Origin: Sternotherus odoratus
Lineage: Eukaryota; Chordata; Testudines; Kinosternidae
Length of the DNA stretch: 64,000 nt
Reading direction: 5' to 3'
Assembly (NCBI GenBank): GCA_032164245.1
Contig: JAVMKO010000003.1
Span: 29,015,390 to 29,079,389, forward strand
Shown here: positions 31,995 through 41,360 of the stretch, piece after piece
Layout: every line of letters starts with the position of its first letter
Numbering within the stretch: the first letter of the stretch is position 1
Made by a program: the position numbers and the translations under genes
The notes under the pieces: model-generated
Databases searched by the model: none
What the model was told of the DNA's origin: nothing
The model's input: only the letters and a program-made list of their open reading frames with translations

Positions 31995-32775
31995 TAATGT
32001 AAAAAGATTTGCCTGTCATATCAGCAATTCAATCGAAAGAAGTCACAAAGTCCATCCAGAAACTGGCCCTGAGCTGTCTTTCTTTTTAAGAAGCCTCAAA
32101 TTAACTTTTCTGAACTGCCATCCTGTGTATAGCATTTCCTACCAAAAGAGCAAATGCTTAGACTGTGGCCAAATATCTCTTAAATGATTTTATCCCTAGG
32201 TATGGGTACCCAAGATGACAGACTTAAACCGTGGGTCTCATTTTACAGAAACAGCTTTTCAGCAAGTTATGAGTGCCTTAAGAGTTCAGTAGAAGTGCCA
32301 CACACCTTGGCACCTGCAATCTAATGGCCAAGTTAAAAGAACACATATGCAAAGAAACTGGTCTTAACTGGATAAATGCATTACCCCTTGTGCTGCACAA
32401 TCTCCATGACAACTCCTAGAGGTCAAATTAAGTTATCACCTTTTGAACTACCTTTTGGCAGGCCTTCCTCAGTTTACCTAGTCAAATATTCCATGACTGC
32501 TGATTTGGTGCTTGAAAAAGCAGGACTAACTTCTTTTGTTTTACAGCTCCAGAGACAGACTAACTCTCTCCGCAGATATGAGACTGCTTTTAAATGTAAA
32601 AGCACACCCGATAAAACCTGGTTCTTGAGTCTTTGTTAAAGCCTACAAGGAAGTTCTGCTCCAGCCCCTGTGAAAAGGACCATACCGGGTGCCTTGGCCA
32701 CCCCAACCATCATCAAGGTGGCAGAAAAGGAAGCCTGAATTCACCATGCCTGGTGTAAGCATGCCCTTTTCCCAG
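31995..32775 (+). pseudogene. Retroviral integrase (3' pol) remnant
   Basis: Integrase inserts the viral DNA into the chromosome. Traces in order: part of the N-terminal zinc-binding domain from about 32010 (first Cys kept, the partner Cys at 32019-32021 reads Tyr); the core domain from 32221, where the position of the second catalytic Asp reads Asn (32227-32229) and the position of the catalytic Glu reads Lys (32335-32337); then 'TPRGQIKLSPFELPFGRP' in another frame (about 32409-32462); then the C-terminal domain around 32695-32765, where an expected Trp codon reads TGA (32736-32738). The two core positions are 36 codons apart, exactly the D-X35-E spacing, which supports the assignment. It is multiply broken and cannot be active. 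Confidence 0.85.
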
Positions 32776-33039
32776 ATGACAACGAGGCAGCTGAGGCCTC
32801 CACCCTCAACGGACCAAGATAAGAAGTAGACGACAGCGGGGCAAACCCAAGCCCTAGCAACTAGAGAGGAGACGAAGAAGAACCCTGAAGAAAAGTGGCT
32901 AGCGAAGGCCGTGCCGAGTCTCAGCCTGAAGATAAAATTCGAAAGGACTTAATAATGTTTATCAAATTGAAGTATTAATCAATTTTAAGTTATTAATCTT
33001 GTTTTAGATTAAGCAAGATTTATTTCATGAGTATAATGT

Positions 33040-33835
33040 GTTTTTTTATTAGATATTCCCAGAAAGTGAAAACCTGTATTTTGAAAAATAGAAGTGATAA
33101 ATGTGTACTCAGTTCTTAGTAGATGCAGGATAGAAACTCCTCTGTGTACCTACCCCTCTGATTACTGTTAACATGACTTGAATGCTACCAAAATAGAGAT
33201 CTGGTCCAGCATAATCTAACATGGGCCCAAACAAGAATAAGAAAACAAACAAGTATTTCATAGTAGCTAACAAAGAGTAGATGCAAAATCTACTTCAAAT
33301 ATCAGTGCCTCTGCATAACGCTGACTCGTGTAGAGTCTTTTTAATAGAAGTCACTTAGCATTTTTTTGTGACAAGTAACTCCTGGTTGAATAAAAAAAGA
33401 GCTTCCACCAGTAAATTAGCACTTTTTAGAACATATTAAGTATGTAAAGCTACAGTCTATCATGAATTGCCCTAGAACTAAACGGGTTCATGTTACGTAG
33501 TTTAACTGAAATCACCTACTCAAATTTGCTCCCAAAGTTCAGAATGTTTGTTTAAAAGACAAACCAAGCAATTAATCTCAGTGAGAGTCTATCCTGAAAC
33601 AAGTGAGCAAGTCAAAATGGCCTGAAACATAATGTTAGCTGCCCAAGGAAGAATATATGCTCTCATGAATGAGAAATGCTATGTCTTTGAAAATAATATC
33701 TACCTCAACACCCCAATACTGGGTGTGCCCAAACTGAATAGTACCTATAAATTAGTGCATAATTTAAAAGCTGAAAGTAATTTGCTTTTAAAATATAAAA
33801 GAAATTATCTTTAAAGAAGAGGGAATTGTTAAGAA
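33040..33835 (+). pseudogene. Retroviral env transmembrane subunit remnant
   Basis: From 33632 a frame of 60 codons begins 'MLAAQGRIYALMNEKCYVFE'. Its layout matches the disulfide-bearing region of class I transmembrane subunits, where a Cys, six residues and two Cys are expected; here the first and last of the three read Tyr and only the middle Cys (33677-33679) is kept. The frame ends at 33814, about 190 bases before the polypurine tract, which is where the env C-terminus should lie. The surface subunit upstream is not recognisable. Confidence 0.65.
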
Positions 33836-34004
33836 TGTTTTTCTAACTTAAAAGCAACTGTATTATGAATGTTGTGTAGTATGATTTTAAATACAACATG
33901 TATGCCCCACTCTTTTCAAGTTAGCACAGGCTGAAGTTGCCAAGCTGCCCTTGGCTCCTTAAATTTTATGTAGCTTTTTGATAAATAACTTATACCAAAG
34001 CTAC

Positions 34005-34015
34005 AAATGGGGGAA
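34005..34015 (+). promoter_or_regulatory. Polypurine tract
   Basis: 'aaatgggggaa' directly abuts the second LTR, as expected for the plus-strand primer site of reverse transcription. It is absent before the first LTR. Confidence 0.85.
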
Positions 34016-34421
34016 TGTTGAGTCTGAACTATTGATTAAGCTTAATCTTATCCCAGACTTGATGTCTGAACTTTTAATCAAAGCTCTGACCTGCAAACTA
34101 CTCATGACACCCCCCCTCCCCTTAAGTAGCCATCTCCTCTTTATCTTTTGTAACTTACATTTTAACCTGTTTTATCCTGTAGAATCTTGATTGATTATGC
34201 ATGACCATTATGATCTGTAAATCACTTTGTTTACTTCTGTGTATAAATATTGATGCTCACCCCTAGTAAATTTGCCACACTACTCTGATGTGAGTGTGAG
34301 CCCATTGATCAATGAATTGAAGTCTGTGTAAGTGGTTTCTGACAGTTTGTGAGCCGTATACCAGCTCCGCACGAATCTCGGGTGCTGGAGAGGTGAGTAG
34401 GGACTTGCTTTTTACCTAACA
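34016..34421 (+). repeat. Second LTR
   Basis: Exact copy of 28712-29117 as far as read by eye; preceded by the polypurine tract, so it is a genuine 3' LTR in origin. Confidence 0.93.
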
Positions 34422-34723
34422 ATTTGGGGGCTCGTCCGGGATTCCTTCTGGTGCGGTGCCTCTGTCCAGTGGTCAGATCACTCATATACGAATTGGCAGG
34501 CGCCACGGGAGATTTCTCCCAGCCAATTCAATATTGAGGGGTCGTGTACTAGACAGCAGGGTAAACGCCAGTTGGAGGGCTCCTGTCAGACACCATGGGT
34601 CAAGGGACTAGTGTCCCTTTTCAGAACCTTTTTGAGCATTAGGAATAAGTTGTGTTATGAAGAAAGACTCCCAGTACAGACAGGAATGTCTAAGAAGTTG
34701 TACACGCTGTGTGTAAGGAATTA
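34422..34723 (+). repeat. Duplicated primer site, leader and gag start after the 3' LTR
   Basis: Identical to 29118-29419: primer-binding site at 34425-34442, leader, and the gag start at 34595 with the same TAG at 34640-34642. A simple provirus would end at 34421. Similarity breaks after 34723, apart from a possible 'act' continuation. Confidence 0.93.
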
Positions 34724-34744
34724 TACTAATTATTTACACTGATG

Positions 34745-34925
34745 CTGAAGCATATCACCCAATAAGCATCAGACTTTAATCCTCTCACCGAGGTGGAGTA
34801 CCAGCAGCGCTTCAGACAGGGAGTCAGAGCGCTCTATGTGCCTTGCCAGTGTGAACGGGGAGTAAGGTAGAGCGCTCTGGGAGGCTTTACTGCAGTATAA
34901 TGTGCAAGTATAGCCAAGCCATTAG
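34745..34925. mobile_element. MITE, 'gagcgctct' type
   Basis: Contains 'ctcaccgaggtggagtacca', 'agagcgctctatgtgccttg' and 'gtagagcgctctgggaggct', with self-complementary 'agagcgctct' palindromes and an end 'gcaagtatagccaagccatt'. Same style family as 770-1070 and 6818-7032. It follows the duplicated retroviral leader almost directly. Confidence 0.6.
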
Positions 34926-35505
34926 AACTAGTCAGACATTTGCATGCTACTATTTGAAGGTGTGTCAAAGCAGGTAACTTCTGGAGGTAGCCAATGATAT
35001 TCCAGAAATTAGCTGCCAGATATGCTCTCTGCCTTCACATCCCATAGAAGAAGAATTTACCTGAGTTGGCTTTTAAATGTGGTTTTCTCACATCATTGCA
35101 GACATTTCAGTAATGTTCCCAGATCACCAGGTTGCCTAAAGAAATCACTGAAGTCCAAATTCAGCCTTCATATATGTGCATGCAATTCATAGTTAAAAAT
35201 TTAAAATTTAAATTTGACACTTCTATGCAATCAAATTTGGTTAAAATATCGTGTTTATCACATTTCAACAGGTCTAGTGCCTTTATATGTGCATCTGGTT
35301 AACAAATGCACAAGAATGATATTGTCTTCCACAGGAGGTGATATTGGGTATGAAACCTCTGATTTAGGGAAAGAAAGATCATCTAATTTCATTAGTTCAG
35401 TCTGTTTGTGCCTAGAAAATATTTTTTTCCCCTCTGGTCAAGTTATGGTAAAATTAATAACACATTTAATAACACTGAACTTTGAGATCTATGGATTAAA
35501 AAGTA
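34926..35505. other. No gene seen; AT-rich spacer
   Basis: A 99-codon frame at 35214-35513 shows no domain. Confidence 0.4.
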
Positions 35506-35513
35506 CTATATAA

Positions 35514-35898
35514 CAGTGGCTCTCAACCTTTTCAGATTACTGTACCCCTTTCAGGAGTTTGATTTGTCTTGTGTACCACCAAGTTACACCTCACTTAAAA
35601 ACTACTTGTGTACAAAATGAGACATAAAAATACAAAAGTGTCACAGCATACTGTTACTGAAATATTGCTTACTTTTTCATTTTTACCATATAATTATAAA
35701 ATAAATCAATTGGAATATAAATATTGTGTGAGCATAAACAAGTCATTGTCTGTATGAAATTTTAGTTTGTGCTGATTTTGCTAGTGCTTTTTATGTAGCC
35801 TCTTGTAAAACTAGACAAATATCTAGATGAGTTGATATACCCCCAGGGAGACCTTTGTGTACCCAGAGGGTACACGTACCCCTGGTTGAAAACCACTG
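35514..35898. mobile_element. hAT MITE
   Basis: Left end 'cagtggctctcaacctttt', right end on the other strand 'cagtggttttcaaccagggg'. Flanks share 'ctatat' ('actatata' and 'cctatatc'), so an 8-bp duplication is partly preserved. AT-rich interior, non-coding. Confidence 0.8.
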
Positions 35899-36164
35899 CC
35901 TATATCTATCTATATATATAAAAGTCAAATGGTGTATGTATGCGTGTATGCGTGTTTGTATGTGCACTTACTCCTTCCACACCATTTGAGCTAGAGACTT
36001 GAAATTTGGTACAGTTAGAGGTCTTAGGGTCCTAATCAGGGTAAGAGTCGAAAATTTTTCAAATCTCACCTCTGACGCCCCCCAGGGGTGAAATTCTTTA
36101 AAGCCCATTCACATCAGCTGGGTAGCTGCGGTTCTCTGTGACATAGTTATGATGTCATAATACC

Positions 36165-36310
36165 CCCTCCAACGGACCCCGCATTCGCTCAGCTCTCTGC
36201 CCCCTCCTCCCTCCAATGGACCCCACACTCGCTCAGCTCTCTGCCCCCTCCCCCCTCCAACAGACCCCGCACTCACTCAGCTCTCTGCCCCCTCCCCACT
36301 TCCGACGGAC
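36165..36310 (+). repeat. C-rich tandem units in the Helitron, left set
   Basis: Three imperfect units of about 45 bases ('ggaccccgcactcactcagc' followed by 'tctctgccccctcc'). Further units lie at 36778-36856 next to the Helitron end. Confidence 0.85.
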
Positions 36311-36777
36311 CCGAGTTGGGTTTGGTCGGAGGGTAAGTGAGGTAGGGGTGTTGGGTTTGGTCTGGGGGGGTGGGAAGGTGTCGGGGTGGTGAGGGGTGAG
36401 GTGAGGGTGTTGGGGTTGGTCAGGGGGTGTTGGGTTTGGTGGGGGGGTAAGGTGGGAGGTTGGGTTTGGTTGGGGGGATGAGGAGAGGGGTCGGGGTTGG
36501 TCTAGGGGTAAGTGAGGTATGGGTGTCGGGTTTGTTTGTGGTGGTAGGTAGGGGTGTCGGGTTTGGTTGGGGGGGGAAGTGAGGTGGGTGTGTAAGGTTT
36601 GGTCTGCAGGGGGTGAGGTGTGGGTGTTGGTCAGGGGGTGTTGGGGTTGGTAGGGGGGTGATGTGGGGGTGTTGGGTTTGGGTGGGGGGGTGAAAAAGTG
36701 AGTCGGGGTTGGTCGAGGGGTAAGTGAGGTGGGGGTGTCGGGTTTGGTCGGTGGGGTGAGGTGGGGGTGTCAGGTTT
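36311..36777 (+). repeat. G-rich minisatellite in the Helitron
   Basis: Degenerate tandem units of roughly 30-40 bases built from 'gggtgttgggtttggtc' and 'ggggggtgaggtggg'. Many runs of three or more G at short spacing give G-quadruplex potential on the plus strand. The minus-strand frame through it (36818-36420) encodes only Pro/Thr/His repeats. Confidence 0.9.
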
Positions 36778-36855
36778 GCTATCTGCCCCCTCCCCCCTCC
36801 AACGGACCCCGCACTCACTCAGCTCTCTGCCCCCTCCCCACCTCCGACGGACCCG

Positions 36856-36856
36856 A
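36856..36856 (+). other. Helitron 3' hairpin (loop start)
   Basis: Loop of the terminal hairpin spans 36856-36863 between the 5-bp stem arms. It is the presumed replication stop signal. Confidence 0.8.
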
Positions 36857-36880
36857 GCAACGCCGGGTATTTTCGCTAGT

Positions 36881-38428
36881 ATATAAATAAAATACTATAA
36901 AATGGATGATAAATACATTTTCAGGGTGCCTCATTGATCTAATGAGTGCTTGGTGGCTTAAAGTAACTAATCAAACTGTGCAGAATCACATAAAAAGCCA
37001 GGGGCAACACAGTCCAATAAAACACAAGAGCAGGTCAGAGGGAAAAAAAAGTCTCTACCTCTCCACTGTAGAAAGCTCACTTCCAAACAAAGCTGTTTCA
37101 AATAGTTAAATAAACATTATGTTCAGCAGATAAAAAAAACACTGACTAGATATTTGTACTGCTGCTCAAAGGTATTCAGTTTTCTCCCTTTTAAAAAAAT
37201 ACTTTTTAGCGGATGTAATACTGACTGGCACCCTCTTGACTATTAGTAGCTTTCGTAACATGGGCATCTTCTAAAAAGCACCAGATAGAAATCATCCCCT
37301 TATTTTGCTCAGGGTGCCAAAAACTGTCAGCTGGACACACCTTTTAATATTTACTGAAGCAAGCTCAATTTAAATCAGTTATGGAAATGAGAGCAGATCT
37401 GGTTCCCTTACCTATCCCGAGCCATCCAGTTCCTCTAGAATCTAGTATCCAATCCTAAATGTTCTGGGCACGTCAATCTTCCATGTACTTCAGAGATTGG
37501 TCAATATCTTGTAGAAGAGCAGCTCAGTGCATCACTACAGGAACTTTGGTTCTCAAGCATATTACAAAAATATCTCTAACTGTATATGTACATGGAGTAA
37601 TTGATTCCATTTTAGTTCGGTCTTCTGAATCCTTAGGACAAAATTTCTATAACATTAACTCTCTTTCAACAGCTACTGGAAATACCAGACGATATAGCTG
37701 GATATGCCATTTTAGCCATTTTACAAGGTAAACGCGAGATTAAATTTTATTTTTCAAGTGATATGCTGTGACATGGCATTTCCTTCCTTTGGGAAATAAA
37801 AGTGAATCTACAATCATTTTCCAAACAAAATATCACAAGGTATAGTAACACTGCCATGTTGTGGCCAGGAAAAGTGTATCAGCTAGTTTCAAGGATTATT
37901 CACAGAAACTTTAGTTTTCTCTCAAATGTTGCTGAAATTATAAACACAAAAATATTTAAACAGAAGTTGAGTTTTCCTTGTAAACAATAAAGGGCCCAGG
38001 AGGATGGAGACAGATTCGGATTTTTGGCTAAGTGTCTGTATCCTTGTTACCCTTATAACCTTACACACTATTCCTAAATGAGGAACACAGTATTCATTGC
38101 CACCTACACCAATTTTGGTTTAAGCCTCAAATTTTTAATGGTATGCAGGTCTTGCTCATCTTTGCATTTGCAAGGCCTAGTGCCCAGATCCTCAAAGGTA
38201 GTTAGATTCTTAATTCTTGTTGATTTGGGAGCTAGGAACCTAAATACCTTTGAAAATCTGGGCTACAGGGAGGTAGATTGCTGAGTCCCGGTTCAGCTGT
38301 TTCTTTATGCTGCTTGGACTTTTGACCTCCAGTCATCTGGAACAAGTAATCACTAGTCAATAGCCTTTTCCTCAGGCCATAGCTTCAAAATGCCAGGTTT
38401 TTGCATAACTGCGGTTGTTGAATTTAAA
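36881..38428. other. No gene seen; AT-rich spacer
   Basis: No credible frame. A short piece at 38165-38275 ('ctcaaaggtagttagattct' with 'aatacctttgaaaatctggg') belongs to the palindromic repeat style also seen at 50065-50290. Confidence 0.4.
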
Positions 38429-38429
38429 T

Positions 38430-39326
38430 TAACTATGGCCCGCGGTCCGGAACCTGCCCTCGAGCTCCTCCTAACCAGCCCCCCAAGCTCCAGCTGTGCC
38501 GCACGAGCAGCGCTCAGGGTGGGGAGGGGTTGATCAGTGTGGCCTTGTGTCTGGCTCCACCTGGTAAAAGGGCCAGGGCACAGGGGTGGGTTGGATAAGG
38601 GGCAGAGGTTCTTGGTGGTGGTCAGGAGACAGGGAATGGGGCATTGGATAGGGCGTGGGAGTCCCAGAGGGCCTATCAGGGGGCAGAGGTGTGTCTAGGG
38701 GTTGGGGCAGTCAGGAGATGGGGATCAGGGGGGTTGGATAGGGGGTGGGGTCCTGGGGAGTGATTAGGGGGTGGGAGAGGTCCGTGGAAGAGGAAATCAG
38801 GGGACAAGGAGCAGGGGGCTTAGGGAGTGGGGTCTTGGGGGGGGTGGTTAGAGGCAGGGGGTCTCTGGATGGGGTAGTCAGGGAACAAGGAATGGGGATC
38901 TTAGATGGGGGTGTGGTCCCGGGGGGGCAATTAGGGTAGGGGGTTTAGGGAGGGGTCAGTCAGGGGACAAAGAGTGGGGGGGACTTAGATGGGGACTTGG
39001 TCCTGGGGGGGGCAGTTAGAGTGGGGGGGGTCTCCGGAGGGAGTGATCAGGGGGACAAGGAGCGGGGGGGCTTAGATATGGGGTGGAGTCCTGGGGGGGC
39101 AGTTAGGGTGGGTGATGTCTCTGGAGGGGGCAATCAGGGGACAAGGAGCGGCGCGGGGGTTTGGATGGGTCGGGGATTCTGGGGGGGGGCAGTCAGGGGG
39201 CGGGAAGTGGGTAGGGGTCAGATAGGAGGCGGGGCCAGGCTGTTTGGGGAGGCCTTCCCTATCCGGCCCTCTGCACAATTTTGAACACCAATGTGGCCCT
39301 CGGGCCAAAACGTTTGCCCACCCCTG
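38430..39326. mobile_element. hAT-type element with G-rich tandem core
   Basis: The right end, read on the other strand, is 'caggggtgggcaaacgtttt' followed by 'ggcccgagggccacattggt'. The left side keeps only the subterminal match ('aactatggcccgcggtccgg'), the outermost bases being lost. The core from about 38520 to 39240 is a strongly G-rich plus strand made of degenerate repeats such as 'gtcctgggggggcagttagg'. Frames through it encode Gly/Val/Arg repeats only. Confidence 0.75.
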
Positions 39327-39419
39327 CCCTAGTGACATAACCAACGCTGGGAAATAGGCCAAAGAATATCCAGCCAGCTTGCTGAGTTTAATAAAACTAT
39401 TAATGGCAAAAAACTGGGA

Positions 39420-40345
39420 AAATGAGCAGAGAGGAGGCAAACCCTAACTGGTGCCAGGGCCCAGAAAAGAAACCTGGAAATATGAAATGCTTTTATTTAA
39501 ACGAGTATGGTCATAAGGTCTTTGGCTGGTTCTGGGAGATCAAGGGAAAATGTGAGCCCATAATGGGTCCAGGTGTCAGTGACTCCACTAATTGCAGAAC
39601 CAGAACCAGCCCTGCTCATCCATTTGTTAAGCCTAACTATTTAAGACTCAAAGTGGAATCAACACAACATTGTTTCCAGGTGCAGGCAGATGAGAAGAAG
39701 GACCAGAAATAGAGGAATACTGGGGCCCAAGTAGCTCTGGCATGCCCAGCAGTGGAAGTCCCTTCAACAGTTATCCATAAGAAACTCCTAACAATTCAGG
39801 GAATAATGGGAACCCCCTCACTTCCTTCCAACATCTGGTGGTTTAGATCCTTCTTAAATGAGAGACAAGCAGGGGGCCCGAGGATGTTCTCACAAGACTG
39901 GGAGAGGTCTTGTTGGGGAATGACTCAGAATCCTGGTCCCAGGCCACTTGTGTTGTTAATCCAAATAAAAAGCAGAAAACAGTAGCCCTTTGGCTCTGAC
40001 TCTGGGCTGCATGCTGACAAGCAGAGAGGAAGTCCTGGGCTGCTGCCTAACAGTGTGAATGTAAGCCTGGGGTTGAGCAGAGTCCTATTGATGGCTTGCC
40101 CTTGGGACAGGCCAGGAAACGGGAACCAGTCCCAGAGAGCAAGCTGAGCCAAACCTCCTAGCTCCTGCTATGGAATTCAAACATAAACAATTGACTGACT
40201 CCTCCCTAGAAATGCCTAAAGCTTCAGCTGACTACCTGGGCAGATCCCTGACAGAAGGACAGTTGGAAAAGTTTCTATGGGATCTGGGGCTACTGTAGAG
40301 AGAGTGGATGTCACCCAGGGATATTGAGCCATGGAGAATATGGCC
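39420..40345 (+). pseudogene. Retroelement gag-like relic
   Basis: A plus-strand frame from 39422 to 39712 contains a segment at about 39485-39530 reading 'MKCFYLNEYGHKVFGW', in which Cys and His have zinc-knuckle spacing but the second and last Cys positions read Leu and Trp. A second short frame (40171-40299) codes 42 residues ending 'EGQLEKFLWDLGLL'. Together they suggest a long-dead LTR-retroelement gag or pol fragment; I cannot place the family. No LTRs were found around it. Confidence 0.4.
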
Positions 40346-40387
40346 ACAATTGGTGGTAACACAAAAGTACTGACTTAGGCTATACAG

Positions 40388-41360
40388 CATAGAATCATAG
40401 AAGATTAGGGTTGGAAGAGACCTCAGAAGGTCATCTAGTCCAACCCTCTGCTCAAAGCAGGACCAACCCCAACTAAATCATCCCAGCCAGGACTTTGTCA
40501 AGCCAGGCCTTAAAAACCTCTAAGGATGGAGATCCCATCACCTCCTTAGGTAACCCATTCCAGTGTTTTACCACCCTCCTAGTGAAATAGTGTTTCCTAA
40601 TATCCAACCTAGACTCCCTTCTTCTTGGTCTTTGATCTGCTAGCACTGAGTACTGCCTAGCTCCATCCTCTTTGGAACCCCCTTTCTTCAGGTAGTTGAA
40701 GGCTGCTATCAAATCCACCCTCACTCTTCTCTTCTGCAGACTAAATAACCCCAGTTCCCTCAGCCTCTCCTCATAAGTCATGTGCTCCAGCCCCCTAATC
40801 ATTTTCGATGCCCTCCTCTGGATTGTTTTCAATTTGTCCACATCCCTTCTTTAGTGTGTCTGGGGAGAGAAGGGGGGAAGCCAAAACTGAACACAGTACT
40901 TCAGGTGTGGCCACACCAGTGCCAAATAGAGGGGAATAATCACTTCCCTCGATCTGCTGGCAATGCTCCTACTAATATAGCCCAATATGCCATTGGCCTT
41001 CTTGTCATGAAGGGCACACTGACTCATATCCAGCTTCTTGTCCACTGTAATCCCCAGGTCCTTTTCTGCAGAACTGCTGCTTAGCCAGTCACTCCCCAGC
41101 CTGTAGCGGTGCATGGGATTCTTCCTTTCTAATGCAGGAGTCTGCATCTGTCCTTGCTGAACCTCATCAGATTTCTTTTGGCCCAATCCTCCAATTTGCC
41201 TATGTCACTCTGGACCCTATCCCTATCCTCCAGCATATCTACCACTCCTCCCCCAATTTAGTGTCATCTGGAAACTTTCTGAAGGTGCATCCCATCATCG
41301 AGATCATTAATGGAACTGATATTGAAACCTTTTGTGAACTAACACCCTGCTGACTGGAAT
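40388..41360 (-). mobile_element. CR1 LINE, older subfamily, minus strand
   Basis: From the tail 'catagaatcatagaagatta' at 40388 the minus strand carries the CR1 coding end. In order of translation: 'FPDDTKLGEEW' (about 41275, the catalytic FADD position with Ala read as Pro), 'EKDLGITVDKKLDMSQC' (about 41060), 'IIPLYLALVWPHLKYCVQFW' (about 40935), and in a frame from 40841 to 40473 'IQRRASKMIRGLEHMTYEER', 'LGLFSLQKRRVRVDLIAAF' and 'NGLPKEVMGSPSLEVFKAWL'. Stops and shifts separate the pieces. The tail unit and protein differ from the young CR1 at 24920, so this is another subfamily. Confidence 0.9.

Larger units (their letters stand above)
28712..34723 (+). mobile_element. Defective class I endogenous retrovirus, LTR-leader duplicated
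   Basis: Order on the plus strand: LTR (28712-29117), primer-binding site, leader and gag start, decayed gag with zinc knuckle, AT-rich DNA without a recognisable reverse transcriptase, integrase remains, env transmembrane remains, polypurine tract (34005-34015), second LTR (34016-34421), then a second primer-binding site and leader up to 34723. The 708 bases 28712-29419 and 34016-34723 show no difference that I can find. The proline-tRNA-type primer site and the 'MGQ' gag start point to the gammaretrovirus-like (class I) group. The 4-base 'ctaa' just before the first LTR recurs at 34726-34729, three bases after the duplicated block ends; this may be chance. Confidence 0.92.
35909..36879 (+). 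mobile_element. Non-autonomous Helitron, complete
   Basis: Helitrons move by rolling-circle replication and have no inverted ends or target duplication. This one starts with TC (35909-35910) after an A, reads 'tctatatatataaaagtcaa', and ends with CTAG (36876-36879) before a T, with a hairpin 'acccg'/'cgggt' (36851-36855 with 36864-36868, 8-base loop) seven bases upstream of CTAG. All the diagnostic marks are present. The 5' region (to 36110) is unique-looking, followed by C-rich tandem units and a G-rich minisatellite. No Rep/helicase gene, so it depended on another element. A 5' end of the same family lies inverted at 47613-48909. Confidence 0.9.

Noticed and set aside
36311..36777. Interstitial telomeric repeat
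   Set aside because: Words like 'gggttt' occur, but the TTAGGG unit is not repeated; it is a G-rich minisatellite of 30-40-base units.
36420..36818. 132-codon Pro/Thr/His-rich frame
   Set aside because: Minus-strand reading of the Helitron minisatellite.
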